Source: SG8-39 sp041558415
GTDB lineage: Bacteria; Pseudomonadota; Gammaproteobacteria; Burkholderiales; SG8-39
Length of the DNA stretch: 46,994 nucleotides
Assembly: GCA_041558415.1 (NCBI GenBank)
Contig: JBFFEY010000021.1
Coordinates: 1 to 46,994 of the forward strand
Direction: 5' to 3'
Both the position numbers and the translations under genes were made by a program. Under the pieces are notes generated by a model. That model did no database searches. It saw nothing but the letters and a program-made list of their open reading frames with translations, and was not told the DNA's origin. Positions 30,192 through 43,049 of the stretch are shown in pieces; positions within the stretch are counted from its first letter, which is position 1; every line of letters starts with the position of its first letter.

Positions 30192-30290
30192 ATGGACCTG
30201 CAAGACGCTGGGTTGCTTTTGCTGATGAGCCTGCCCACCTGGGCGGTCACCGCGGCGGCGTTGATCTCGCTGCTGTTCGCCGGCGCGTAG
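30192..30290 (+). CDS. Possible 32-aa single-pass membrane protein
   Basis: ATG at 30192 with a purine-rich AAGAGAG site about 5 bp upstream. The product starts 'MDLQDAGLLLLMSLPTWAV' and ends 'LISLLFAGA': almost entirely hydrophobic after a short acidic start, consistent with one membrane helix. It is the only plausible gene in the 300-bp gap 30046-30345, which otherwise shows no clear promoter or terminator. No family recognised, and hydrophobic frames arise by chance. Confidence 0.3.
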   Translation: MDLQDAGLLLLMSLPTWAVTAAALISLLFAGA

Positions 30291-30345
30291 AATCCGACCA
30301 TCTGTCTGTGACGCCGGCGCCAGCGCCGCCGGGAAACGGGGGGCA

Positions 30346-31320
30346 ATGAACCGGCGCGAAGCTCTTGCGACGCTGCTCGCCGCGCTCGCGGCGCCGGGGG
30401 CTGCGGCTGCGCAGACCGCGCGGTCCCCGAAGATCGGCTACCTGACGCTGGCGCCGCTCGGCACGAAGCCGTCGGGCGACCGCCAGGCTTTCCTCGAAGG
30501 ACTGCGCGAGCTGGGCTACGTCGACGGTCAGACGGCGCAGATCGTGTACCGCTCGGGGGACATGAGCCTGGAGATCCTCGAGTTCGCCGCGCAGGCGCTG
30601 GTCGAGGCGAAGGTTGACGTGATCGCGGCGGCCGGTACGGTGGCCGCAATCGCGGCGAAAAAGGCGACCCGCACGATTCCGATCGTCATGATCTTTTCCT
30701 CGGAGCCCGTGGTTGCCGGTCTGGTGGCCGATCTCGCGCAGCCGGGTGGCAATGTGACCGGTGTGTCGACCATTCAGACCGAGCTCGATCCGAAGCGCCT
30801 CGCGATGCTGAAAGAGGTCAAGCCGGGTATGCAGCGGGTCGCCGTCCTGTGGACGCGCTTCCACCCTTCGCACGCAGCGGAAATGCGGGCGGTCGCGAAC
30901 GCCGCGCAGTCGCTCGGCCTGCGCCTCGAGTCGCACGACGTGACCGAAGATCTGCTCGGCGTGCTGGAGACGATGGCGCAGCGCCCGCCCGATGCGATCT
31001 TCGTGCTCTGGGATGTCCGCACGCTCAGTTACCGGCAGTTCATCATCGACTTTGCCGCGAAGCACAGGCTGCCGACCAGCATGCCGCTCGAACCCTACGT
31101 CGTGGCCGGTGCCCTCATGTCCTACGGCCCCAACGTGCAGTCGATCTTCCGGCGCAGCGCTGCGTACGTGCACCGCATCCTGCGCGGTGCGAAACCCGCC
31201 GAGCTGCCGGTGGAGCGGCCGTCGAAATTCGACCTGGTGGTCAACCTGAAAACAGCGCGCGCATTGGGGATCGAGCTGCCGACCGCGCTCACGCTGCTCG
31301 CGGACAGGGTGATCGAGTGA
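30346..31320 (+). CDS. ABC transporter substrate-binding protein (TrpX-like, ABC_sub_bind family), copy 1
   Basis: Periplasmic receptor of the PF04392-type family (324 aa). 'MNRREALATLLAALAAPG' is a signal peptide with an Arg-Arg pair. The mature part has the family's 'KIGYLTLAPLG', 'FLEGLRELGYVDGQTAQIVY', 'PIVMIFSSEPVVAGLVADLA' and 'RPPDAIFVLWDV' blocks, and ends with 'DLVVNLKTARALGIELP'. Family members in transport operons bind aromatic amino acids or related ligands. Here no permease or ATPase follows: a paralog, a sensor kinase and response regulators do, so it may present a ligand to the kinase (inference). GTGA overlap with the next gene. Confidence 0.88.
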   Translation: MNRREALATLLAALAAPGAAAAQTARSPKIGYLTLAPLGTKPSGDRQAFLEGLRELGYVDGQTAQIVYRSGDMSLEILEFAAQALVEAKVDVIAAAGTVAAIAAKKATRTIPIVMIFSSEPVVAGLVADLAQPGGNVTGVSTIQTELDPKRLAMLKEVKPGMQRVAVLWTRFHPSHAAEMRAVANAAQSLGLRLESHDVTEDLLGVLETMAQRPPDAIFVLWDVRTLSYRQFIIDFAAKHRLPTSMPLEPYVVAGALMSYGPNVQSIFRRSAAYVHRILRGAKPAELPVERPSKFDLVVNLKTARALGIELPTALTLLADRVIE

Positions 31321-32296
31321 AGCGACGCAAGGCACTCGCTGCGCTGCTGGCGCTGGCTGCGATGCCGGGCGGGCTGCGCGCCGCTGGCGATCGCCTGCCG
31401 CGCATCGGCTATCTGGTGCTGGAGTCGATGCGCGAAGTGCCTTCGCGCGAACGACTCGCCTTCCTGGGAGGCCTGCGCGACTTCGGCCTGATCGAAGGAA
31501 AGACCCTGGACATCGTCTACCGCTCGGCGGAGAACGAAGCGGGCTTCCTGCGCCCGATGTGCGAGGAGCTGCTGCGGGAGAAGGTCGACGTCCTGGCGAC
31601 CGTCGGCGCGCTGCCGACCTTGGCCTGTCTGGAAACGACGCATACGGTGCCGATCGTGTTCCTCGCGGCCGGCGATCCGATCGGCATCGGCGCGGCGCAG
31701 ACGCTTGCACGTCCCGGACGCAACGCGACCGGCGTGAGCTACATCCTGAGCGAGCTGGCCGGCAAGCGCGTCGAGTTTCTGCGACTCGCGGTGCCGGCGG
31801 CGCGGCAGGTGGCCTTCATCTGGGACCGGACTCACCGCGAGTCGCAGATCGAGACCGAGGTCGCGCAGACGGCCGCCGCCAAGCTCGGCATTCGCGCCGA
31901 TTCGATCCCGGTGGACTCGCAGCCGGCGCTGCGTGCGGGCCTCGATCGCATCGCGCGCAATCGGCCGGACGCACTGTACGTCAGCTTCGTCGCTGGCGTC
32001 ATTGCGCGTAACCGGACGGCGATCGCGGAATTCGGTATCCGTCATCGTCTGCCCGTGATCTCCGGCTGGTCCTACATCACGGAAGCGGGCGGCCTGCTGA
32101 GCTACGCACCCGACATCCAGGCGATGTTCCGGCGCAGCGCCTACTACGTCGACCGGATACTCAAAGGCGCGAAGGCCGGCGAGCTGCCCATCGAACAGGC
32201 GACGAAGATCGAGCTCGTGGTGAACCGCGGTACCGCGCGCAAACTGGGAATCACGCTGCCGCCCGAGATCGTGCTGCACGCTGACCGGGTGATCGA

Positions 32297-32300
<4 letters not shown>
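31317..32300 (+). CDS. ABC transporter substrate-binding protein (TrpX-like), copy 2
   Basis: Paralog of the preceding gene, 327 aa, sharing the same blocks ('RIGYLVLESMREV', 'FLGGLRDFGLIEGKTLDIVY', 'MFRRSAYYVDRILKGAKAGE', 'ELVVNRGTARKLGITLP'). The GTG at 31317 overlaps the upstream stop (GTGA), and its own stop overlaps the kinase start (ATGA at 32297). The N-terminus 'MKRRKALAALLALAAMPGG' is a signal peptide. The two copies have diverged considerably, so they may bind different ligands. Confidence 0.87.
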
Positions 32301-36213
<3,913 letters not shown>

Positions 36214-36217
<4 letters not shown>

Positions 36218-36591
36218 GCGTAGTGGTTTTGATCGTCGAGGACAACGAGAAGAACATGAAGCTGGCGCGCGACGTGCTGCAGGCAAAGGGCTATTCGACG
36301 CTCGAAGCAGTGACCGGCGAGGACGGCGTGCGCATCGCGAAGGAACAGCGGCCGGATCTGGTGCTGATGGACATCCAGCTGCCGGGGATCAGCGGCATCG
36401 ATGCGCTGAAGCAGTTGCGCGGCGACGCGAAGACCGAGAAAATTCCGGTCGCGGCGCTGACGGCGTCGGTGACGCCGACCGACCGCACGCAGATCGCCGC
36501 CGCGGGTTTCGATGCGTTTCTTTCGAAGCCGATCAATCTGAAGGAGTTCCTCGATACGGTGAAGCGCCTCACGGAGGGCGGACGCGGGTGA
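36214..36591 (+). CDS. Single-domain response regulator (CheY/DivK-like)
   Basis: 125-residue receiver with acidic pair Glu9/Asp10, phospho-acceptor Asp53 ('DLVLMDIQLPG'), the Thr of 'AALTAS' and Lys of 'FLSKPINLKEF'. No output domain. Start overlaps the kinase stop (ATGA). It probably receives phosphate from the kinase and acts by protein contact or as an intermediate towards the cyclase protein. The stop overlaps the next gene (GTGA). Confidence 0.95.
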
Positions 36592-37688
36592 GCCACAAGG
36601 TTCTGGTCATCGACGACACGCCGGCCAACGTCAAGCTGCTGGCCGACCTGCTCAAGGTCAAGGGCTACGAGGTTTCGACGGCTGCGAACGGCGAGGAGGG
36701 CCTTGCCAGGGTCGCCGCCGAGCACCCCGACATCGTGCTGCTCGACATCATGATGCCGGGCATGTCGGGCTACGACGTCTGCCGCACGATTCGCGCCAAT
36801 CCGGGCACCGCGCTACTGCCGGTGGTGCTGGTCACCTCGCTCGATCCCAATCAGGAGCGGGTCAAGGGCATGGAGGCCGGCGCCGATGATTTCCTGCAGA
36901 AACCGATCAACCAGCAGGAGCTTTTCGCGCGCGTGAAGTCGCTGCTGCGCGTGAAGGCGCTGCAGGACGAGGTCAAGCAGCAGGCCGAAAAGCTCGCCGA
37001 ATGGAACGCCATGCTCGAGGCGCGGGTGAAGGAGCAGGTCGAGCAGCTGGAACGCCTCGGCCGACTGAAAAACTTCTTCTCGCCGCAGCTCGGCGAGGCG
37101 ATTCTCGCGGGGGGTGGCGAGGACCTGCTGAAGACGCACCGCCGAGAGGTCAACGTGGTGTTCCTCGATCTGCGCAAGTTCACCACCTTCATCGACAACG
37201 CCGAGCCGGAGGAGGTGATGGAGCTGCTGCGCGAGTACCACGCGGCGATGGGCCAGCTGGTGCTGGCGCACGGCGGGACCCTCGAGCGCTTTGCCGGCGA
37301 CGGCATGATGATCTTCTTCAACGATCCGCTGCCGATGGAAAAGCCGGCCGAGTCGGCGGTGAAGATGGCGCTCGAGATGCAGCAGGCGTATGTGCCGATC
37401 GGCGAGAAGTGGGCCAAGCGTGGCTACGAGCTCGGTCTCGGCATCGGCATCGCGCAGGGCTACGCGACCTGCGGCGCGATCGGCTTCGAGGGGCGCTGGG
37501 ACTACGCGGCGATCGGCAACGCCACCAATCTCGCGGCGCGGCTGTGCGCGGAGGCATCGGGCGGCGACGTGATCATCGACCGCAAGACCATGGCCGCGGT
37601 GGACGGCGCCTTCCAGTTCAAGGAGGCCGGACCGTTCGATCTCAAGGGCTACAACCAGCCGGTGCCGGCCTACCGCGTGCTTCCCTAG
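36588..37688 (+). CDS. Response regulator with class III adenylate/guanylate cyclase output domain
   Basis: 366 residues. Receiver (1-120) with Asp53 ('IVLLDIMMPGMSG') and Lys in 'FLQKPINQQELF'. A coiled coil (about 122-160) leads to a class III cyclase domain with metal aspartates Asp194 ('FLDLRKFTTFID') and Asp238 ('RFAGDGMMIFF'), and the transition-state Asn/Arg in 'IGNATNLAARLC'. The usual purine-contact Lys before the second metal Asp is Arg ('LERFAGDG'), as in a common bacterial subgroup, so ATP versus GTP preference is unclear. It is the last gene of the five-gene operon and the apparent output: phosphorylation would control cyclic nucleotide production. Confidence 0.93.
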   Translation: MSHKVLVIDDTPANVKLLADLLKVKGYEVSTAANGEEGLARVAAEHPDIVLLDIMMPGMSGYDVCRTIRANPGTALLPVVLVTSLDPNQERVKGMEAGADDFLQKPINQQELFARVKSLLRVKALQDEVKQQAEKLAEWNAMLEARVKEQVEQLERLGRLKNFFSPQLGEAILAGGGEDLLKTHRREVNVVFLDLRKFTTFIDNAEPEEVMELLREYHAAMGQLVLAHGGTLERFAGDGMMIFFNDPLPMEKPAESAVKMALEMQQAYVPIGEKWAKRGYELGLGIGIAQGYATCGAIGFEGRWDYAAIGNATNLAARLCAEASGGDVIIDRKTMAAVDGAFQFKEAGPFDLKGYNQPVPAYRVLP

Positions 37689-37822
37689 GCGGTCGCGCCG
37701 ATCGGGCGCGGACCCCGGTTGCCGTCGATCGTGGCCTGCGTTGACGCGTTCATCGAGTGACAGCCGACGCGGGGCCTTGCAGCGGGCAACCCGCGAGGAC
37801 AGCACGTGGATGAGGATCGAAC

Positions 37823-37831
37823 TGCTAGAAT
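37823..37831 (+). promoter_or_regulatory. Possible extended -10 element upstream of glmU
   Basis: TGCTAGAAT matches the extended -10 pattern TGnTATAAT with one mismatch, 50 bp before the glmU ATG. No good -35 is visible, which extended -10 promoters can tolerate. It is the best candidate in the 192-bp gap after the cyclase operon. Confidence 0.35.
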
Positions 37832-37880
37832 CCCCGCTGCCTCTGCGTCACTGACGCGCAACGTTCGTCGTTCCTCCGCC

Positions 37881-39239
37881 ATGTCCCTCGACATCGTCGT
37901 CCTCGCCGCCGGCCAGGGCAAGCGCATGCACTCGTCGCTGCCCAAGGTGCTGCATAAGGTGGCCGGCCGGCCCATGCTCGCGCACGTGCTCGACACCGCG
38001 CGCGCGCTGTCGCCCGGACGCATCATCGTCGTGCACGGGCATGGCGGCGACGACGTGCGCGCGGCATTTGCGGCGCTGGACATCACCTGGATCGAGCAGA
38101 CCGAACAACTCGGCACCGGCCATGCGCTCATGCAGGCGCTGCCGGTCATCAAGCCGCGCGACGATGTGCTCGTGCTGTACGGTGACGTGCCGCTGATCCG
38201 GTCGGAGACGCTGCGCGCGCTGGTCGAGGCGAAGGCCACCGGACTCGCGATCCTCACCGCCGAGCTCCCCGACCCAACCGGCTACGGGCGCATCGTGCGC
38301 GACGCCCAGGGCCGCATCGCGCGCATCGTCGAGGAAAAGGACGCCAGCGCGGAGCAGCGTGCGCTGCGCGAGGTGAACGTCGGTTTTCTCGTTGCCCAGG
38401 CCGGGCGCCTTGCAGGCTGGCTGGCGAGCGTGCAGAACCGCAATGCGCAGCAGGAGTACTACCTGACCGACGTGATTCAGCTCGCCGTGGCGGAAGGCGT
38501 CAACGTCGCGGCGCGCCAGCCGAAGGACGCCTGGGAGGTGTGGGGCATCAACTCGCGCCACGAGCTGGCGCTGGTCGAGCGTGCCTACCAGAACGCCAAT
38601 GCCCGGCGCCTGCTGGAGACTGGCGTGACGCTCGCCGACCTGTGGCGCATCGACGTGCGCGGCGAGCTGCGCTGCGGCCACGACGTGTCGATCGACGTCA
38701 ACTGCGTGTTCGAGGGCAAGGTGACGCTCGGCGATCGGGTGCGCATCGGGCCGAACTGCGTGCTGCGCAACGTCACCATTGCGGCGGACACCGAAGTGCA
38801 TGCGTTTTCGCACCTCGAGGAAGCGCAGATCGGCGCGCGCTGCCGCGTCGGACCCTACGCACGCCTGCGACCGGGCGCCGCGCTCGCCGAGGACGTGCAC
38901 GTCGGCAACTTCGTCGAGATCAAGGCGAGCCGGCTCGGCGCGCATTCGAAGGCCAACCACCTGAGCTACGTCGGCGATGCGGAGGTCGGGCGCGGCGTCA
39001 ACATCGGCGCCGGCACGATCACCTGCAACTACGACGGTGCGGCCAAGCACCGCACGGTGATCGGCGACGAGTGCTTCATCGGCTCGGACACCACGCTGGT
39101 CGCGCCGGTCACGCTGGCGCGCGGCTCCTACATCGGCGCCGGCTCGACGATCAACAAGGACACGCCGCCGGACCAGCTCACCGTGGCGCGCGCCAAGCAG
39201 GTCACGGTGCGCGGCTGGAAACCGCCGCGCAAGAAATAG
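37881..39239 (+). CDS. glmU: Bifunctional UDP-GlcNAc pyrophosphorylase / GlcN-1-P acetyltransferase
   Basis: Makes UDP-GlcNAc for peptidoglycan and LPS. The ATG at 37881 gives the usual start ('MSLDIVVLAAGQGKRM'). The N-terminal nucleotidyltransferase has 'AAGQGKRMHSSLPKVLHK' and 'LVLYGDVPLI'. The C-terminal left-handed beta helix has hexapeptide repeats and the acetyltransferase motifs 'HLSYVGDAEVG' and 'GTITCNYDGAAKH'. 452 residues, normal. glmS begins 4 bp after its stop. Confidence 0.97.
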   Translation: MSLDIVVLAAGQGKRMHSSLPKVLHKVAGRPMLAHVLDTARALSPGRIIVVHGHGGDDVRAAFAALDITWIEQTEQLGTGHALMQALPVIKPRDDVLVLYGDVPLIRSETLRALVEAKATGLAILTAELPDPTGYGRIVRDAQGRIARIVEEKDASAEQRALREVNVGFLVAQAGRLAGWLASVQNRNAQQEYYLTDVIQLAVAEGVNVAARQPKDAWEVWGINSRHELALVERAYQNANARRLLETGVTLADLWRIDVRGELRCGHDVSIDVNCVFEGKVTLGDRVRIGPNCVLRNVTIAADTEVHAFSHLEEAQIGARCRVGPYARLRPGAALAEDVHVGNFVEIKASRLGAHSKANHLSYVGDAEVGRGVNIGAGTITCNYDGAAKHRTVIGDECFIGSDTTLVAPVTLARGSYIGAGSTINKDTPPDQLTVARAKQVTVRGWKPPRKK

Positions 39240-39243
39240 CGCC

Positions 39244-41076
39244 ATGTGCGGCATCGTCGGTGCGACGGCCGGGCGCGACATCGTCCCGATTCTCGTCGAA
39301 GGGCTGCGGCGGCTCGAGTACCGCGGCTACGACTCGGCGGGCGTGGCGGTGCTGAACGGCGCTGCGCAGCTCGAGCGCGTGCGCGCCGCGGGCCGGGTGG
39401 CCGAGCTGGCGGAGCGGATCCGCGCGCAGGGCGTGCACAGCGCGACGGGCATCGCCCACACCCGCTGGGCCACGCATGGCGCACCGAACGAGACGAACGC
39501 CCACCCGCATATCTCGGGCGGGCTGGCGGTGGTGCATAACGGCATCATCGAGAACCACGCCGTGCTGCGCGCGCGGCTCAAGGCCGCGGGTTTCGTCTTC
39601 GACTCGGAAACCGACACCGAGGTGATCGCGCACCTGGTGGCGCATCACCGCCGTTCGTGCGGCGCACTGTTCGCCGCCGCGGTGCAGGCGGTCGCCGAGC
39701 TGCAGGGCGCGTTTGCCATCGCCTTGGTCTCTGCCGAGGACCCCGGCGCGGTGGTGCTGGCGCGCAAGGGTGCGCCGCTGCTGCTCGGGCTCGGCGAAGG
39801 CGAGAATTTCGCCGCCTCCGATGTTTCCGCGCTGCTGCAAGTGACGCGGCGGGTCGTCTACCTGGAGGAGGGCGACTGCGCGGAGATCCGCAGCGGCAGC
39901 CTGCGCATCGTCGACGCCGGCGGCCAGCCGGTCGAGCGCCGGGTCCATGTCTCGGACCTGAGCGCGGACGCGGTCGACCTGGGCCCGTACCGGCACTACA
40001 TGCAAAAGGAGATCTTCGAGCAGCCGGGCGCGCTCGCCAACACGCTCGAAGTCGTGCAAGGCGCGACCTCGGTGCAGGCGGGGCTGTTCGGCGCCGACGC
40101 GGAGGACCTGTTGCGCGAGGTGCGTCGCGTGCAGCTCATCGCCTGCGGCACGAGCTATCACGCGGGGCTGGTGGCGGGTTACTGGATCGAAAGCCTGGCT
40201 CGCATTCCCGTGCGGGTCGACATCGCGAGCGAGTTCCGCTACCGCGACGCGGTGCTCGATCCGCAGGACCTCGTCGTGACCATCTCCCAGTCGGGCGAGA
40301 CGGCCGACACGCTCGCCGCGCTCGAGTATGCCAAAGCGCTCGGCTGCCAACGCACGCTGACCATCTGCAACGTGCCGGAGAGCTCGCTGCTGCGCGCGTC
40401 GCGCCTGCGTTTCCTCACCCGCGCGGGCCCGGAGATCGGCGTCGCCTCGACCAAGGCGTTCACCACGCAGCTCGCGTCGCTCTACCTGCTCGCGCTGGTG
40501 ATCGCCCGGCTGCGGGGGCATCTGAACGACCAGGACGCGGAGAAAGCGCTGGCGGCCCTGCGCCACCTGCCGGCGGCGCTGCAGCACGTGCTGTCGGTGG
40601 AGGATGCGGTGGCGCGCTGGGCGAAACGTTTCGCCGCCAAGCAGCACGCGCTGTTTCTCGGCCGCGGCGTGCATTACCCGGTCGCCATGGAAGGCGCGCT
40701 CAAGCTGAAGGAGATCTCCTATATTCACGCCGAGGCCTACGCCGCGGGCGAGCTCAAGCATGGCCCGCTCGCGCTGGTCGATCTCGACATGCCGGTGGTC
40801 GCGGTCGCGCCGGGCGACGCGCTGCTCGAGAAGCTGAAGTCCAACCTGCAGGAGGTGCGCGCGCGCGGCGGCGAGCTGTTCGTCTTTGCCGACCAGAACT
40901 CCGGCATCGAAGCCTCCGAGGGCGTCAACGTCATCACGCTGGCCGATCACGCCGGGGCGCTCTCGCCGATCCTGCACGTCGTGCCGCTGCAGCTGCTCGC
41001 CTATCATGCCGCGCTGGCGCGGGGCACGGACGTCGACAAACCGCGTAACCTGGCAAAATCCGTCACCGTGGAGTAA
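39244..41076 (+). CDS. glmS: Glutamine--fructose-6-phosphate aminotransferase (isomerizing)
   Basis: Converts fructose-6-phosphate and glutamine to glucosamine-6-phosphate, the first step of UDP-GlcNAc synthesis. After Met removal Cys2 is the glutaminase nucleophile ('CGIVGATAGRDIVPIL'); 'GIAHTRWATHGAPNETNAHP' is the glutaminase motif. Two SIS domains follow ('CGTSYHAGLVAGYW', 'SQSGETADTLAALEYA') and the C-terminus is 'KPRNLAKSVTVE', as in E. coli GlmS. 610 residues, normal. Forms an operon with glmU. No glmS ribozyme-like space exists, since the gap is 4 bp. Confidence 0.97.
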   Translation: MCGIVGATAGRDIVPILVEGLRRLEYRGYDSAGVAVLNGAAQLERVRAAGRVAELAERIRAQGVHSATGIAHTRWATHGAPNETNAHPHISGGLAVVHNGIIENHAVLRARLKAAGFVFDSETDTEVIAHLVAHHRRSCGALFAAAVQAVAELQGAFAIALVSAEDPGAVVLARKGAPLLLGLGEGENFAASDVSALLQVTRRVVYLEEGDCAEIRSGSLRIVDAGGQPVERRVHVSDLSADAVDLGPYRHYMQKEIFEQPGALANTLEVVQGATSVQAGLFGADAEDLLREVRRVQLIACGTSYHAGLVAGYWIESLARIPVRVDIASEFRYRDAVLDPQDLVVTISQSGETADTLAALEYAKALGCQRTLTICNVPESSLLRASRLRFLTRAGPEIGVASTKAFTTQLASLYLLALVIARLRGHLNDQDAEKALAALRHLPAALQHVLSVEDAVARWAKRFAAKQHALFLGRGVHYPVAMEGALKLKEISYIHAEAYAAGELKHGPLALVDLDMPVVAVAPGDALLEKLKSNLQEVRARGGELFVFADQNSGIEASEGVNVITLADHAGALSPILHVVPLQLLAYHAALARGTDVDKPRNLAKSVTVE

Positions 41077-41079
41077 CCC

Positions 41080-41391
41080 ATGATCCGCTCATTGCTACTC
41101 ATCGCACTTGCCGGGACGCTGTCGCCGGCGTTCGCGCAGCATGACGCATTCCCCTTCGGTGAGCCCAAGGCCGGTGCAAAGCTGTTCGAGGCGAAGTGCG
41201 CCGAGTGCCACCTGCGCATGTTCGGCGACGTGCCGAAAGCCTTTCTGCGCGATGACCGCAAGGCGAAGGACGCACCGTCGGTCCTCGCCTGGGTGCAGCG
41301 CTGCAACAACGCCAACAAGGCGGGCTTGAATCGCGAGGAGGAGGAGCACCTCGCGGCCTACCTGAACGACGCGTTCTACAAGTTCAAGTAG
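41080..41391 (+). CDS. Small monoheme c-type cytochrome
   Basis: 103 residues with a signal peptide cleaved after 'SPAFA' and one heme motif 'CAECH'. The C-terminal helix is 'EEEEHLAAYLNDAFYKF'. There is no Met after the early 'LRMFGD', so the usual distal Met ligand of class I cytochromes c is not evident. The 'VQRCNNANK' segment is reminiscent of SHP-type cytochromes, where Asn is the distal ligand (inference). It follows glmS by 3 bp and overlaps the convergent MFS gene by 8 bp. Confidence 0.85.
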   Translation: MIRSLLLIALAGTLSPAFAQHDAFPFGEPKAGAKLFEAKCAECHLRMFGDVPKAFLRDDRKAKDAPSVLAWVQRCNNANKAGLNREEEEHLAAYLNDAFYKFK

Positions 41392-42580
41392 CCCGCGCGC
41401 CGGCGCGCGCGAGCGGCGCGATGCCGATCAGCCCGGCGATCGGCCCGGGCAGCAGCAGCCAGGCGATCTTGGCGTCTAGCGCAGCGAAACTCGCCGACGC
41501 CGCGCCGATCGCGATCACGGTGATGAAGAAGCCGATGCTGTTCTGTATCGCGAGCGCGGAGCCGACCAGCTCGGGCGGGCAGGCGCGCGCCGACAGCGCC
41601 GAGAACTGCGGTGAATCGGCCACCACCATGAAGCCCCAGAACAGCAGCACGCCGAGCAGCAGTGTGGTGGGCAACCCCTGCAGCAGCGGATAGGCGAGAC
41701 AGGCCGCACCGGAGCCAGCCAGGGCGACGGCCGCCACCCGGGCGCTGCCGATGCGGCGGCTGAGCCAGCCGCCCAGCACGCAGCCGATGCCGCCGGTGCC
41801 GATGATGAAGAACGCCCACAGCGGGATGTCGATCGACCGTGTTGCGCCATCGCCGTTTGCCAGTACCGCAAGCAGGAAGGGCGTGAGCGTCCAGAAGGCG
41901 TACAGCTCCCACATGTGGCCGAAGTAGCCGAACGCCGAGGCGCGATAAGCCGGAATGCGAAAGGCGGCGCGCACCGCGCCGAAACGGATGCGCGCCGTTT
42001 TGCCCGTGACCCTGAAATGCGGGCCGTCACCGAGCCAGAGCACCAGCGCGGCGCCAACCAGCGCGAGCGCCGAGCTGGCGAGCACGACGTGGCTCCAGGG
42101 CCAGCTGCTGCCGGTGGCGCGCACCAGATGCGGCAGCGCGGTGCCGACGGTGAGCATGCCGACCAGCCAGCCGAGCACTTCACCGGCGCGCTGCGGCGAC
42201 CAGCCGACGACCAGCTTCATGCCGAGCGGATAGACGCCGGCCAGCGCAACGCCGGTCAGGAAGCGGTAGACGCTGGCATCGGCGAGTCCGGTGGCGGCGA
42301 GCGCGAAGCCCGCGTTCGACGCCGCGCCGAGCGCGGCGCAGACGGCGACGATGCGGCTGGCGGGAAAACGGTCGGCGAGACCGGAAAACGCGAAGCCGAA
42401 AGTGCCGCTGATGAAGCCGAGCTGCACCGCGTTGGTGAGCAGGCCGATGTCGCCGGTCGATAGCCCCCATTCCCGCACCAGCGAATCCGCGGCCGCGTTG
42501 GCGCTGAACCAGAGCGACGTGCCGAAGAGCTGTGCGAGGACGATGAGCGGTACGGCCAGACGCTCCATGCGCGTGACCAT
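41384..42580 (-). CDS. MFS transporter
   Basis: 398 residues with about 12 hydrophobic helices. The loop 2-3 MFS motif is present as 'FAFSGLADRFPASRI', and 'VYPLGMKLVVGWSPQRAGE' resembles the helix 4-5 motif. The opening 'VLAQLFGTSLWFSANAA' is typical of a widespread uncharacterised proteobacterial subgroup. The substrate cannot be told from sequence. An ATG four codons downstream is an alternative start. It lies downstream of the rid gene on the same strand with a 45-bp gap. Confidence 0.88.
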   Translation of the reverse strand: MVTRMERLAVPLIVLAQLFGTSLWFSANAAADSLVREWGLSTGDIGLLTNAVQLGFISGTFGFAFSGLADRFPASRIVAVCAALGAASNAGFALAATGLADASVYRFLTGVALAGVYPLGMKLVVGWSPQRAGEVLGWLVGMLTVGTALPHLVRATGSSWPWSHVVLASSALALVGAALVLWLGDGPHFRVTGKTARIRFGAVRAAFRIPAYRASAFGYFGHMWELYAFWTLTPFLLAVLANGDGATRSIDIPLWAFFIIGTGGIGCVLGGWLSRRIGSARVAAVALAGSGAACLAYPLLQGLPTTLLLGVLLFWGFMVVADSPQFSALSARACPPELVGSALAIQNSIGFFITVIAIGAASASFAALDAKIAWLLLPGPIAGLIGIAPLARAGARAT

Positions 42581-42625
42581 AACCGAAGTTCGCGCCGTGC
42601 GCCGCGCGCGCGGCGGGCGCCGCGC

Positions 42626-43018
42626 TCAGGGCACGACGGCGGTCGCCTCCAGCTCGATCTTGGCCGGGCTGTCGAGCAGGTCGGAGACGAAAATCATGCT
42701 CATGCAGGGGAAGTGCCCGCCCATGAGCCCTTTCCAGATGCGGCCGAGCGCCTTGCGCGCCGCGAGGTAAGCCGGCTTGTCGCAGCAGAATGCGGTGATG
42801 CGGCAGATGTGCTCGGGCTTGCCGCCGGCCTCGGCGAGTACGGCGAGCACGTTTTTCAGTGCCTGCTCGAACTGCGGCGCGAGATCCTCTGAATGGAACT
42901 TCTGCTCGGCGTCCCAGCCGACCTGACCGGCGATGAAAACCAGTCTGCCGCCGGAGACCGCGATGCCGTTGGCGTAACCGATGGCGGGCGCCCAGCCCTT
43001 GGGGTGCAGGATTTGCAT
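42626..43018 (-). CDS. Rid-family (YjgF/YER057c/UK114) protein lacking the deaminase arginine
   Basis: 130-residue protein of the Rid fold ('AVSGGRLVFIAGQVGWDAEQ', 'QFEQALKNVLAVLAEAGG', 'PAKIELEATAVVP'). True RidA enzymes hydrolyse 2-iminoacids using an Arg in 'PARSCVEV' (Arg105 of E. coli). Here the aligned stretch is 'FPCMSMIFV', with Met in that place, so imine deaminase activity is not expected. It lies 31 bp after the ferritin-like gene at the end of the kor operon, suggesting a link to 2-oxoacid or aromatic metabolism. Confidence 0.88.
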   Translation of the reverse strand: MQILHPKGWAPAIGYANGIAVSGGRLVFIAGQVGWDAEQKFHSEDLAPQFEQALKNVLAVLAEAGGKPEHICRITAFCCDKPAYLAARKALGRIWKGLMGGHFPCMSMIFVSDLLDSPAKIELEATAVVP

Positions 43019-43049
43019 GCCGGCGTCTCCTGGTCTAGTGGCCTGCGCT

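Noticed and set aside
37692..37714. GC-rich inverted repeat after the cyclase gene as a terminator
   Set aside because: The arms are short and imperfect and no T-run follows, so it is not convincing in this GC-rich background.
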